Position numbers and translations under genes: made by a program. Below are positions 11,001-21,128 of a DNA stretch of 64,000 nucleotides, in pieces. The stretch's first letter is position 1. Every line of letters begins with the position of its first letter. The DNA is from Zygnema cylindricum. Its lineage: Eukaryota > Streptophyta > Zygnematophyceae > Zygnematales > Zygnemataceae. The stretch spans positions 1 to 64,000 of the forward strand of contig JBBHKE010001174.1 in NCBI GenBank assembly GCA_037447655.1, in the 5' to 3' direction. The notes below the pieces were generated by a model, which saw nothing but the letters and a program-made list of their open reading frames with translations, was not told where the DNA came from and did not search any database.

Positions 11001-13421
11001 ACCTAAACCTAAACCGGCATCAGATCCCGTACCATATCCCGAACCTAAACCTAAACCGGCATCAGATCCCGTACCATATCCCGAACCAGACTCCCAAGCT
11101 GTTCCCGAACCTCCCCCGATTCCCGAACCTGTTCCTTGATTCGTTCCCGAACCTATTCCCGAACCAAAATTTGCATTCGGATTCGACCCAGAATTTGAAC
11201 CGAGATTTGAATCATATTGAGGTCCATCTCCTCCCATTTGACTCCATTGAGTCCACCCTCCCCCAAATCTGGGCCTAGGTTCCAAAGTCACAATATTACC
11301 TACTCCTCCTCCTCCTCCTCCTCCTTCTCGTGGAGAAGCGTTCCAATTGAAGAATCCTTTGGAACTACCCTCCCTCTCTCTGTCCTTCATCTCTCTCTCT
11401 CTCACTTCGTCTTCTTGTAGAGCTCTCGCTATGGCCGCATCGTTTCCGACCACCGGATTTTCAAATTTCGACGCAAGATTTCGATCTTTTGCAAATTTTT
11501 CCAATTCCATTTGTTGTCGTTTATACGCCTCTAAGATTGCCTTTTGACTGTTGGGATCGAGTTCCTCTTCTTCCTTCAAAATATTTTGAAAAGCTCCTCT
11601 TTCCGTGGGTATTCTCGTGTTTTCCTGAACCCTATTGGACGGATTTTCCTGAACCCTAAAATTGGCTCTTTCTGCGTCCATATCTTCCGAATCCAAACTA
11701 CCTCCTCCTCTCATTTTTGCCCCATTTCCGTACCATATTCCTCCCATTTCTCCTCCTCCTCCTCCTCCTTTTCGGCCCACACCGACCTCTGTTCTTTTCC
11801 AAGTGTCCGGAATAGGAGCGATATTATTTCCATTTCCTAAACCTCCTTTATTATTTCTACCAAAATCTGTACCATTATTACTGTGGTTTACCAAAATTGA
11901 ACCTTCTCTCGGAACATTTGGATTATAATTCATTCGAGAAGCGTTTTGGGGATCGTTTAGTAAAACCACATTTCCCATTTGATGTCCTCCTCCTGGATAT
12001 GTATTTCGAAAATCACTTTTGTACTCTTTTTGGTAATCTTTCTGGTAATCTTTCCCGTACACTTTCCCATACTCTTTTCTGTAATCTCTTGTGTATTCTT
12101 CTCCCTTTGCTGTCATTGGTCGAGGCGGTTGACCGGAAAACATCGTAAGTTGATTTGTACCCAAATCCGAAGCCCTATTTCCGGGCTCTAAGTAAACCCA
12201 ATCGGAAGGCGTTTCTGCTTCCAAATTAACATTTTTGGGATTCAAATTTACATTTTTGGAATTCAAATTCCTCCCTTCTTCATACATGTTCGACTCATTC
12301 GACGAATTTCTCCCGTCCATCACTCCTCTATGCATTCGATAATCGTCTTTTTCTGCCAAACCTCTACTGCCACGTGTCACTTCATGTGGCCTCAACTCAA
12401 TGAGACGTGCCCCGTCGTATCTGCCACGTGACACTCCGTCGCTGTCAAGTCTCACTCCTTCAATGCCAGCTGGCGCCCTTCCACTGCCACGTGGCACCTC
12501 ATTCCTGCCATCTACGACCCCCTGATTCCCATATTCCACAGGATATGTGCCACGTCTTGCTCCCTGGCTGCCACGTGGCAGCTCATTTCTGGTAGAAACA
12601 CCGCCCTGGTTCCCATATGTTACGTCACGACTGCCACGTGTCATCTCCTGTGTACTGCCACGTGACACTCCATAGCTGCTGTCAGTTGCTACTGAGAATC
12701 TGTAGCCTCTTCCCTGTGAACTGTCTCCATGTGGAACTGAGATTCTGTTCTGTTCTGCCTCCGTTATCGGCGACGGTAACGGTTTCCTTCCCCCTTCGGA
12801 AACGTAATCGTACAACGGCTCCGGTTCTCCCCAAACCCTAACTGAACCTGGAACTGAAACTGGAACGGAAACTGGAACGGGAACGGGAGAACCCCTTTCG
12901 TACATGGAACCGGTCGAATTGTTTTTGCCGTAATTTTGCGTAATTCTTTGAGATCGTCTGTAATCGAAGGAGGAGGAGGGAGAGGGAGAGGGAGAGGGAG
13001 AGGAGGAGGAATCTGCCGAAAAGCCCGCGACTGCGGCGGTTCCTTCTGTCCGTACAGTTCTGCTGTCTTCTCCGTACATGCTGACGTCAGCGTTGTAATT
13101 CGGTCCGTGTATGCTGACGTCAGCAATGGGAAGGTGGATTTGGGGGGCGTCTTCGTATACGGAACCGAATTTTCTCGGAAAGGGGTTCATGTGTGGGAAA
13201 TTTGGGGTCACAGGGGGGAAATTTGGGTGAAAATTGGGGGAAAAATTGGGTTTATGCGAAGAATTTAACGAGTTTGAAGAGTTTGAATTTAAAGAATTTG
13301 AGGAATTTGAAAAATTTGAAGAATTTGAGGAATTTGAAGAAGAATTTGACGAATTTGGGATATAAAAGTTCAAATTTTCTGAAATTTTTGAATCTGGATA
13401 GTCATAGACACCGCCTCCCAT
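4059..13421 (-). CDS. OTU-family deubiquitinating cysteine protease, ten exons
   Basis: Predicted to remove ubiquitin through an OTU cysteine-protease domain; the closest relatives I recognise are the plant OTU9-12 type. Exons, 5' to 3': 13421-10859, 10611-10532, 9402-9326, 8859-8805, 7567-7488, 6917-6842, 6112-6038, 5485-5398, 5094-5038, and tentatively 4165-4059. All introns are GT-AG and the phases chain correctly. Exon 4 ends in YGLRERQIEGDGNCQ, which holds the catalytic Asp and Cys. Exon 7 has GEWGDHVTLQAAADA, exon 8 has KFSIEIMPRGDYKPTR, and exon 9 has SFWAEVHYNSIY with the catalytic His. The product would be about 1,085 residues, far longer than the usual 200-400, because exon 1 is huge. 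Exon 5 contains three one-base insertions that break the frame. The start at 13421 is preferred because it begins the low-complexity exon; an in-frame ATG lies upstream at 13568. The domain call is firm; the activity of this copy is not. Confidence 0.9.
4765..7480. repeat. GA/CT microsatellite blocks in OTU introns 5-9
   Basis: Intron DNA here is dominated by GAGA runs on the plus strand (CT on the coding strand): 5110-5210, 5530-5570, 5668-5716, 5750-6030, 6121-6600 and 7075-7475. A pure (GA)n block spans about 7236-7290. Confidence 0.9.
7488..7567 (-). other. OTU gene exon 5 with three frame-breaking single-base insertions
   Basis: The acceptor TTTTTCAG abuts TTTCGG and the donor is GTAATT. 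Three reading frames in succession give FRA, then LSDQF, then DGTPENHAQ, then VRNKVV. Together these match the OTU segment that follows DGNCQ. Each frame change needs the loss of one base, in the runs CCCC, GG and AAA. Removing three bases leaves 77 nt, and its phase (2) fits exon 6 exactly. As written, the frame stops after five codons. Consensus errors in a long-read assembly or real pseudogenization would both look like this. Confidence 0.75.
7625..7712 (+). repeat. (GGGAGA)n microsatellite in OTU intron 4
   Basis: About 14 clean copies of GGGAGA/GAGGGA lie just upstream (in transcript order) of the exon 5 acceptor. Confidence 0.95.
7985..8345. repeat. (AT)n and (AC)n microsatellites
   Basis: Long TA runs alternate with ACAC and ACATAT stretches. 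The TIR element at 8348 was inserted at its edge. Confidence 0.95.
8348..8772. mobile_element. TA-flanked TIR element, GTGTTGTGTATCG family, 425 bp, in OTU intron 4
   Basis: Ends GTGTTGTGTAACG and CCCGATACACAACAC are flanked by TA/TA. It is packed with ATATCG/CGATAT words. Its right end lies 32 bases inside the donor of OTU exon 4. Confidence 0.8.
9505..9700 (-). repeat. Tandem duplication in OTU intron 2
   Basis: A block with GAGGAGGTTTATTGAAACTA and TTTTACGCCCTAAAAAAA occurs at about 9505-9555 and again at 9635-9690. Confidence 0.65.
10859..13421 (-). CDS. OTU gene exon 1: about 850-residue disordered N-terminal extension
   Basis: This single exon encodes 854 codons with no folded domain that I recognise. 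In order it has an Asn/Ser-rich stretch after MGGGVYDYPDSK, a Pro-Ser run, a region of repeated PRGS/TRGS/SRG motifs near residues 250-355 (bases 12360-12670), a Lys/Tyr-rich patch with repeated YGK/YQK, and an acidic helix. That helix contains AIARALQEDE near residue 660, which loosely resembles a ubiquitin-interacting motif but lacks its Ser. A Gly/Ser/Tyr-rich segment near residues 750-815 contains a 42-bp tandem duplication (GSGYGTGSDAGLGLGSG repeated). The donor at 10858 is GTAAGT, followed by a long CT tract. Low-complexity composition suggests intrinsic disorder and perhaps condensate or RNA association (inference). Confidence 0.8.
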
Positions 13422-14328
13422 GCGTGAAGCAAAAAAAAAAAAGGGGGAAAGGAGAAATATAAAACAGGTGAATAAAATAAACTTTTCCTCTTTTTCTTGG
13501 TTTGTTTTTGAGAGATAAAATGAATGAATGTTTGGAAAGTACAGTTTTAAAATTTTAGGGTTCCCCAATTTTTAGGTCATTTTTAATTTTTATGCCTTTG
13601 TTTTGAAGTAGAAGGCAGGAATTTTTGGGAGAAAAAAAAAAACACATACTAATTAATCCTAAAAATACACTAAAAAAAACCTTAATAAAAGGACAGAAGG
13701 AAAAAAAAAAATAGAGAGGACAATTTTTGTATCAAGGAAGCAAAAAATGGACAAAGGGCATTAACAGGAAAAAGAAAACGGTATCCTGCTAAATTGAAAT
13801 GAAGAATCTAAGGTAGATTGTGACACATGTCCCTATTTTGTCGTTTCTGAATACTTCATTACTTCGTTAGCAAGGCTTCCTACAATTTACTTCTTGACTT
13901 TTAGGACTTTTACGAGCCTCTTTTTTTTTTTTCCTTTTTTTTTTTTTTTTTCTTTGTTTTTTTTCCTTCAAGCTTTAATCACTTTCGCTGAAGGCTCCAG
14001 CATTACGAATATTCGTATTATTTAATTTACTTACATAAATTTAATTACTACTGTACTATCAATGGTGTAGATGAAAAAATGTTATCCAAAACATTTTTTC
14101 CAACTTTTATTTTTTCTTTTGTAACTTTTTGTATTGAGATTGGCTGTCGGATTTGTACTTTTGTAGTAATGTCAAATATTGAAACAGCGACAAGTACAGT
14201 AATGTACATTACTGTACAAAACTGTACTTTATTTTGTTAAATTCTGTACAGACTTACAGTACTGTACTGTACTGTACTTACCCGAACCGAGCACCCGGCG
14301 GGCGGTATCTTGCAAATGGTGAGAGTAA
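13422..14328. other. Upstream region of the OTU gene
   Basis: Expected to hold the promoter and leader (minus strand). It is A/T-run rich; a GTAC-rich stretch with repeated ACTGTAC lies at 14195-14280. No clear TATA box can be assigned. Confidence 0.35.
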
Positions 14329-15111
14329 GGGTATGTCCCCATGTACTTGTAACTTAGCGAACTTACATTGTATTTTAGCGCGGATCCGCCGGACCCGGTT
14401 TTCAAGTGTCCCTATGTCTGTAAGGACGAAATCGGAACTTGTTACGCTTGTGACGATTGTATACGTCGACGATTCCTGTGACGGTTGTCAACGTCTACAA
14501 TCTGTGGTCGCACGTTATTTTTTGGAACTGCTTGTGACGTCGCATGTCTTACCGTGACATTGTAGACGTACCGCCTTCCAGCCTGTGCCATTTCACGGTT
14601 GAAGACGAGGCGCTTTGCCTTTGCGTCTCCTGTCCCGTCGACGTGAAATGGCATCGGAATTTGATGACCCCTGCAAAAAAGAAATTCGTACTGGACGAAA
14701 ACGGACAAAACCAAAACAAATTGTGTACTTTTATTCGTCGTATTTGAACGCAAACAGACAAAACATAGCAAATCGTGTACTTTTCTTTGTCCTTTGACAT
14801 CGTTTGAAAATTTTCGAAAATTACGGCATGTGCCAAGATATGTACCTATTTGTTTATCAAAAATACTTAGTTTTAAAACACACCGCGCATGTGTTTTAAA
14901 CGTAAGGTTGAAGATGACGTTTTTTGTCGTGGAAGTGGGTCGAAAAACACAAGACGACAAATTTTCCTACATCCTAAATTCGAGGATGACGCAAATTGTA
15001 CTCTACAACTTTGCGATTCCTTCGTACGTTTACAACTTAGGCAGTACGGCGCTAAGTTTTACAGGAAAAAGACAGAAAAATACCCTTACTTATGCACATG
15101 GGGACATACAC
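14329..15111. mobile_element. PIF/Harbinger-like TIR element, 783 bp
   Basis: Ends GGGTATGTCCCCATGT and the matching ACATGGGGACATACAC are flanked by TAA on both sides. A GGG start with a TWA target duplication is typical of PIF/Harbinger. No transposase is seen. Confidence 0.8.
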
Positions 15112-15495
15112 TAACGTCGTTTTTGAGTGTAAAATACGACTCTCACCAATCTCACCAACCGGGCCAACTCGTAAGAAGCCTAGACTGCATTGTTTACGGA
15201 ATAACAAAATTGCCATACTATAAAAACGTGGCCAGGCGAAAATCTAAAGCGTCCAAACGAGCGTAAACGGTACGGATTACCACAATCGTACAACTTTAGT
15301 CTTGTGATTGGCAGTGAGTATAGTACAGTACTGTACTTTTTGAAGAAAACCTAAAAGGACGGGATTTCATGTTTTTGTGAAAATTTACAATTTTACATGC
15401 ATGAAAAAATGCAGTTATGTTGTTTATCCGATGATGTGATGTGCAACCAAATCTTGTCAGTTGTGACAGGATTTTATGAACCTTACAGTACTGTA

Positions 15496-15713
15496 CAACG
15501 TGTATCGCTATTAGTGTTAATGTTTTTTTTTGCCACTTAAAACGTTTTTTATTCGTACACACTTGTCCGGTTTTAGATCTAACGGTTGCACTTGAAAGGT
15601 AAGAGCCTCGGCTTCCGATTGGCTGTATTTTTATGAAAATCGGACAAGTGTGTACGGAGAAAATATGTTTTTAGTGGCAAAAAAATATATAACACTAATA
15701 GCGATACACGTTG
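15496..15713. mobile_element. MITE, CACCG...TATTAG family, hairpin type, 218 bp
   Basis: The left end CAACGTGTATCGCTATTAG and the right end CTAATAGCGATACACGTTG are inverted repeats next to TA on the left. Subterminal arms (CCGTACACACTTGTCCGG type) extend the hairpin for about 70 bases per side. Confidence 0.8.
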
Positions 15714-16776
15714 TCCTGTTCAGTTATATATCGTACCGAATGAATAATACAATACGATTATCTCGATAAGCTCTGTAGCGAGCCAAAAATGACGAAAACA
15801 CGTGGACGGTGGCGCTCCATTGGTCCACTCAATGGCTTTTCTGCCTTCTCGGTATTAGAGTGGACTTCCATTAGGCGTCCCAATAATTGTACGGAAAATT
15901 TTACTGAAGGGCGTGCCTTCCATTAGGTCGCGTATGTAAACCTGCGTGGCTCATTCTGGTTAGTAACACGTAAGTTAATATTTGATGCTTAAAATCTTGA
16001 AAAAAATCTTCGAATGCAATGTCATAACGCAATATCTGTACGGGCGGAGGTAATATATGTACCAGCGGAGATAATATCTGTACCAACGGAGGTAATTAAT
16101 GACTCGTACAGAGGGCATTAATTGTACTACCTAAAACTTCAAAACGCAAAAACAAAAAGGCGGCGGTAAACTTTGTTGGTGGGAGTGTGACGGGGTAATT
16201 TCGGCGGATTCGCATCCACTCTGGCGGAAGGCACACGGCCCTTGCGACGTGTACGCACATACGCGCGCGCTCATCCTAGATTCTTTTTACCTTTTCCACG
16301 TGGCCTATTTTTACACGTTCTGTATTCGAGAACTTTCCTCACCGTGCACGGTCTTAGAAAACTATAGGGTTGGTAGCGTGGCATCACGGATAAAAAGTGT
16401 AATTGAATCCGACGGTCTTAATTTACGCCTACAACCTTGGACAATTTTATGTAATGTTGTTTTCGTTGAAAAAAAAATGTGCATGAACTTGTACGAAACA
16501 GTACGGCCTACAGTAGAAAACCCCATTTTTTCGCTAATGGAAGTCCAACCTTAGAATGGATCAAGATTAGACCTAATTACTGCTATGGCATATGTTACTG
16601 TTCCGTTCGTAATAATTTCCAGAGTGGAGTAAACGCCCTGTCATGTAAAGCGTTACTATAAGGTACAGTTATGTACTGTACTGCATTTCTCGCACTTTTT
16701 AAGGTTTTTTCTGTACGGCTTGTAGATTTCGTTGGAGGTTGTTTGTCAAGATTCTTCGGAATTCTTCCACCTATCG
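15714..16776. other. Spacer between transposons, no gene seen
   Basis: Short frames only. A triplicated unit (TATNTGTACCNNCGGAGGTAA) lies at 16030-16095. Nothing else is assignable. Confidence 0.4.
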
Positions 16777-17112
16777 CACAGTTCAAAAGTAGGCGTTTTT
16801 ATGGTATGCGTTTGGTCGGCGCCTTTATCGTCGGTTGTGTTATGGGCTTTTCATGTGATCTTCTTAGATCGGTACTTTGATCAACGACCATCCGATCGTC
16901 TGAATCTGACGGTGTTAACAAAAATATTTTGGTCCGAATGTTTAATTGGTCCAATTTTTGGTCCGAATGTTTTAATTGGTCCAATTTTTGGTCCGAATGT
17001 TTTAATTGGTCCGAATAGGTCCGAATACAATATGGGTCTTAAGGACATATTGTATGTTTTGCATACAATAGGCATATTGTATGGGCCTACTTTCACCTAC
17101 TTTTGAACTATG
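16777..17112. mobile_element. hAT-like MITE, 336 bp, opposite orientation
   Basis: It has the same ends as the 1911 element and a perfect 8-bp duplication ACCTATCG (16769-16776 and 17113-17120). Internally a 30-bp unit (GGTCCGAATGTTTTAATTGG type) is repeated about three times at 16931-17020. Confidence 0.9.
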
Positions 17113-17547
17113 ACCTATCGTCATCTTCTGTGAAACCGTCACGTAACTCCTCGCAGGGGTTTTAATAATGTCATTCGGCAGTGCGTGGCTTTAGGGTAGT
17201 AATTTAATATACCGTATTCCTGCCACCTGTAACATAACAACAAAACAGATGTCATCAAGGTAAGCGTTCATCAAAGGAATCGACATCGGTGTGGGGGCCC
17301 CCGCAGGTGGCCTAAGGACCAGAGAAGAATATTAGAATACTGACGAATTGCCGCCGACAGCTGAAACGTTTTGATTGGCGGAAAAAATATCATTCATATT
17401 TTTGGATGGCTGTCCAGCCTACGTGGCGAAGGAACTTTGTGTTGTCCCTCTCCACGCCGGCATGTGACGTCACCTACGCATACGTCCAATTTATGACCAA
17501 GACTTCAGAGGAAAGGCATCGTTATTAGGTGTTTCACTTTTTCCCCA

Positions 17548-17760
17548 TTGAAAAGGGCTCCGTTTCGCCTGTCGTATGTGATAGTGGTACCCGAGGAGAG
17601 GTTCGAATCTCCATTCGAACACTTTTTTCACAAATTAGACGCGGCCACGTGTGTACGCCTAGGTGTCAACTCGAGGCAATTTTCAAAAGTTTTAGGCATG
17701 TGTACGCGAAAATTAATACACGCGGCGGAAGCTAAATTGTTGGAAATTGCTCTAACATAG
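17548..17760 (+). pseudogene. Open segment resembling an RWP-RK-like helix (weak)
   Basis: The frame contains FEHFFHKLDAATCVRLGVNS followed by RQFSKVLGMCTRK. The spacing of FH, L.DAA, LGV and the later Cys recalls the RWP-RK domain of plant and algal regulators, but the RWPxRK signature itself is absent. There is no ATG at its start and no splice context that I can support. It is more likely a gene or transposon remnant than a working gene. Confidence 0.2.
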
Positions 17761-18048
17761 GGATGATTTTTCTTCTCCGTTTCCTTTATTACATACGAGA
17801 GACTTAATGGGAGAGCCTCAGTTACGGTGGAAAGTTCCCCGATGACATTATTACCTTACGACGACATGGTAACAGAAGGATTTCTGTTACAACTGGGTGC
17901 GTAATAACTGATAAGTTCCACTACCGACGCTCTTTCGGGAAGCTGTCCACGTTTCAGTTTTAATATTCGTACAAGATGTCGTTCCTAACCCGCCGTACTC
18001 ACAAACGCTAACGTTTACGTCCTGACAGTGTAACAAAAGGCCACAGTA

Positions 18049-18263
18049 CATCGTGTATCGCTATTAGTGTTGATGTTTTTTATTACGCTTAAAACATCTT
18101 ATTTCCGTACACACTTGTCGGATTCTTTATTTGACGGTTGCGATTGAAAACCAAGATTCTAGCCTTCTCATCGGCGGTCTCCATATGAAAATCGGACAAG
18201 TGTGTACGAGAAAGTTGTTTTAAGTGGCGAAAAGATTGTTAACCCTAATAGCGATACACGGTG
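18049..18263. mobile_element. MITE, CACCG...TATTAG family, hairpin type, 215 bp
   Basis: TIRs CATCGTGTATCGCTATTAG and CTAATAGCGATACACGGTG are flanked by TA. The interior matches the 15496, 30422 and 42001 copies. Confidence 0.8.
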
Positions 18264-18314
18264 TACTTACGACGGAACGTCGCCCCAAGAAAAGATTAAA
18301 ACTACAGTACACTA

Positions 18315-18360
18315 CACCGTGAATCACTATTAGAGTTAACCCTAATAGCGATGCACGGTG
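18315..18360. mobile_element. 46-bp palindromic derivative of the same MITE
   Basis: The left end CACCGTGAATCACTATTAG runs almost directly into the right end CTAATAGCGATGCACGGTG, with TA on both sides. Only the two ends remain. Confidence 0.75.
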
Positions 18361-18607
18361 TACAGTGCTTTGATCGGCTGCTGGTTGTCGTATTCCAGAA
18401 TATGTACGGTATAAAAATGTCACATCCACGGTATCCAACAATAGAATCCAGCATTTGGTTTTCTTGTATATGTTCGTAAATTTTCATCGAGAATCCAGAT
18501 TCCTGTTATTTTCCTTCCTCCCGAGGCGCGTTATTTTACGTGTTATACTAAGGTACAAAAAGCTGTCGACACCTTTGGCGTGCCAGGACCTTATCAGACC
18601 ACAGCTA

Positions 18608-18660
18608 CACCGCCAATCGTTATTAGCGTTGTGTACGCTAATTCCGTCCCGCTTTTTTTT
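18608..18660 (+). mobile_element. Left-end fragment of a TA-family element
   Basis: TA then CACCGCCAATCGTTATTAGC and the T-rich sequence that follows in the 19270 copy are present. The right half is missing. Confidence 0.6.
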
Positions 18661-19156
18661 TTTTTGCTTTGCCCTTTTTTCTAAAAGGGAAAAGCATTGT
18701 AGTCGCCTTCGTCTCTGGTGACAACGATAATGGATCGTCGATTATGTTTGTATCAGATCTTGAGCCGTTGAGTGTTTTGAGTTTTGATTGGCGTCTCTGG
18801 TAACAACGATACTTGATCGTCGATTGCTTTTGTGTAAGATCGTGAGCCGTTGAGGGATTTGAGCTTTGATTGGCTTTGTAATGTTCCAGTTTTGATGTAA
18901 TGAAAAGAGACACGTGGTATAATCCTATTTGTTATATTTCGCGTGGCTGTAATGGTATGATAAACGGCCAGACAAATTCGACGTCACGCCAAAATGTTGT
19001 GTTATCAATACCGGTAGAGTAACCTACAGAATCGTACTTTTAATTTATGCGCGTGCGATCCCGTCACATGACGCCACGTTGTCGTGTTTTCTATATCCGC
19101 GCTACCGTAATTGACTAATTTCAGTGTTGGCGTGACGTCTCAATATCCGTAAACTA

Positions 19157-19872
19157 CACCGCGAATCGTAATTAGAGTTATATACGCTAATTTCGTCACC
19201 CCAAATTTTAAGTTTATCACCATAAATAGAATACATTATTCTAAATTGTTCTATACGTTGTTTAAGGTACACCGCCAATCGCTATTAGCGTAGTGTACGC
19301 TGATTCCTCCCGTTTTTTTTTTTTATTCTCAAAAAGAATTATCCATACTATTTATAAAAAAACCTAATTCCTAATTAGATTAAACAATTTCTTCGAAAAT
19401 TTCCAAATTCCCAATTAGCGTAAACCACGCTAGTTATTCGTATACGCCAAAAAAACTTCTACGCTAATAGCGATTGGCGTTGTACTTTTTGAATGAGCGT
19501 TAATAACTCTAATAAAGTGTCGTTTTAAATAGTGTGGCATACGGTCAGTGTCTGACCGTGCAACATTTTACTTTATTAAGTAAAAAGTATAAAATAATGA
19601 TATAATACACGCCGTTATCGTGTAACGGCGTTTTAAAAAACCGCGTAGTGCAAACGTCATAGTGACGATAAACTGTACGTTTTGTCAGATTCTGTACCAA
19701 TACCTAATTTACAATAGAGATAATCAGCGCGTCAAACTATAATACATAAATAAATTAGAGTAAATTCCTTTTTGAAAAATATTTATCACACAAATTAGAG
19801 TTTATAACTCTAATTATATTACTCTCTATTTTTACTCTAAGTTTTTCTTTACTCTACTTACGATTTGCGGTG
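19157..19872. mobile_element. TA-family element of 716 bp with a nested copy
   Basis: Ends CACCGCGAATCGTAATTAGA and the matching ACTTACGATTTGCGGTG enclose an AT-rich core. A second element with CACCGCCAATCGCTATTAG ends occupies 19270-19482. Confidence 0.8.
19270..19482. mobile_element. Nested TA-family MITE, 213 bp
   Basis: CACCGCCAATCGCTATTAG at the left and CTAATAGCGATTGGCGTTG at the right are flanked by TA/TA. It is inserted in the 19157-19872 element. Confidence 0.8.
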
Positions 19873-20442
19873 CACCGTAATTTCATTGTTGGCGTCACGT
19901 ACGATGTTGTAGCACTGAACTATCGCATTGTACATGGTATTCGTTAACGATTAGTTTGAAAAACGTAATGGCTAAAGCAAACTTACAAAAAAGAGAAACG
20001 ATTAACGTTTTACATAACGGCCGACACTATGAAACGTTGCGACTGTTAAATTTCAATACGTCGGCATAAATAAATCATTGTATACAATTTATGTACCCAA
20101 CGCAAAATAATAATAGAATACATAACGTGGAAATGAGTTGAAAAAATAAAAACAAATGAGGCATAAACCGAAATTACACCGTACAAATCCACTAATAAGG
20201 TAGTTGAATCGACACTTTGTCAATGATAATCAACAGTCAATTCAAACAAAAAAAATGTATGATAAATGAAAACCATATTGGGGCAGAATCATCCACTGAA
20301 ACGACACGAAGAAATGAAACGACGGACTAAATCGTATCACGCGACAGAAGTTAACATCTAATAAATGTATTTCATGAAAAAGACAAATTTACGCTAAATA
20401 CGCGTATGTTACGGGTTTATTAATTATTTGCGAACAAAATCT

Positions 20443-20589
20443 ATGGCGGAAAAGGTTCATGTAGTAGAAGAAGATGACGAAGCCAAGTTTAATTCGCTGA
20501 ATTCGTTAATTCGCGTTTCGTACATGGTTTTTGTTTATTTTATATTAAGATGTTACATACTTTTTTTTATTTTTTTTATCAATACATAA
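20443..20589 (+). CDS. Small open frame, 48 residues, acidic head and hydrophobic tail
   Basis: The ATG at 20443 starts MAEKVHVVEEDDEAKFNSL, followed by a strongly hydrophobic, Phe/Ile-rich tail that would span a membrane, then TAA. The first part looks coding, and a possible donor (GTTTTT) lies after TACATG, so this could instead be the first exon of a longer gene. The tail is in AT-rich DNA, where hydrophobic codons arise by chance. No homolog is recognised. Confidence 0.3.
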   Translation: MAEKVHVVEEDDEAKFNSLNSLIRVSYMVFVYFILRCYILFFIFFINT

Positions 20590-20740
20590 TATTACAAAAG
20601 AAGCAAACAACAACAAAGACAAAAAATAAAAATAACCACAATACAACCTTGATCACATATCAATATTGAAAGAAACCAATGTAAACATAACAAAAAAAAT
20701 AATAAGAAAAAAAGAAAAAAACATCAGACTTAACGAGGGT

Positions 20741-21128
20741 TCAACCAACTTAGTCCAAAGACCCAGAAGGTTGGAACAACATCATTATCAGCTCGATGGC
20801 TGATTAACACTACAAACACGTAATCTCTTTTATATTTTTTGATACATAAAATATGTTGATTACTTTAAATACTTCTTTTTGTTTTCGATCAAGCAACTTA
20901 GTCGAAGACCCAGTTGCTTGCATAAACATCATTATCAGCTCAAAGGCTGACTAACATTACAATCACTTAATATTTATTAATTTTCATTGTTTGTTATGGC
21001 ATATTAGTTACTTTGAGTACTTTGTTTTTCTTTTTCTTTTTTTGCGATCAACCAACTTAGTCGTAAGACTTAGAAGGTTGCATAAACATCACTATCAACT
21101 CGGAGGCTGACCAACATTACAAATACTT
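20741..21128 (+). repeat. Three tandem units of about 155 bp with conserved hairpins
   Basis: Units at 20741-20820, 20889-20970 and 21046-21128 share CAACTTAGTC, AAGAC, a GGTTG block, CATAAACATCATTATCAGCT and GGCTGA followed by ACATTACAA. CAACC...GGTTG and TCAGCT...GGCTGA can form two small stem-loops per unit. Spacer DNA between units is AT-rich and less conserved. Confidence 0.7.

Noticed and set aside
10715-11278. 187-codon plus-strand frame
   Set aside because: Antisense of the Gly/Ser-rich end of OTU exon 1; repeat-coded Asn/Pro.
13422-13568. Upstream in-frame ATG extending the OTU protein by 49 residues
   Set aside because: The added segment is hydrophobic and AT-rich, like leader DNA; the downstream ATG begins the protein-like part. 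It cannot be excluded.
17590-17615. tRNA B box (GGTTCGAATCTCC)
   Set aside because: Flanking bases do not form a T-arm and no A box precedes it; the stretch is part of the RWP-RK-like frame.
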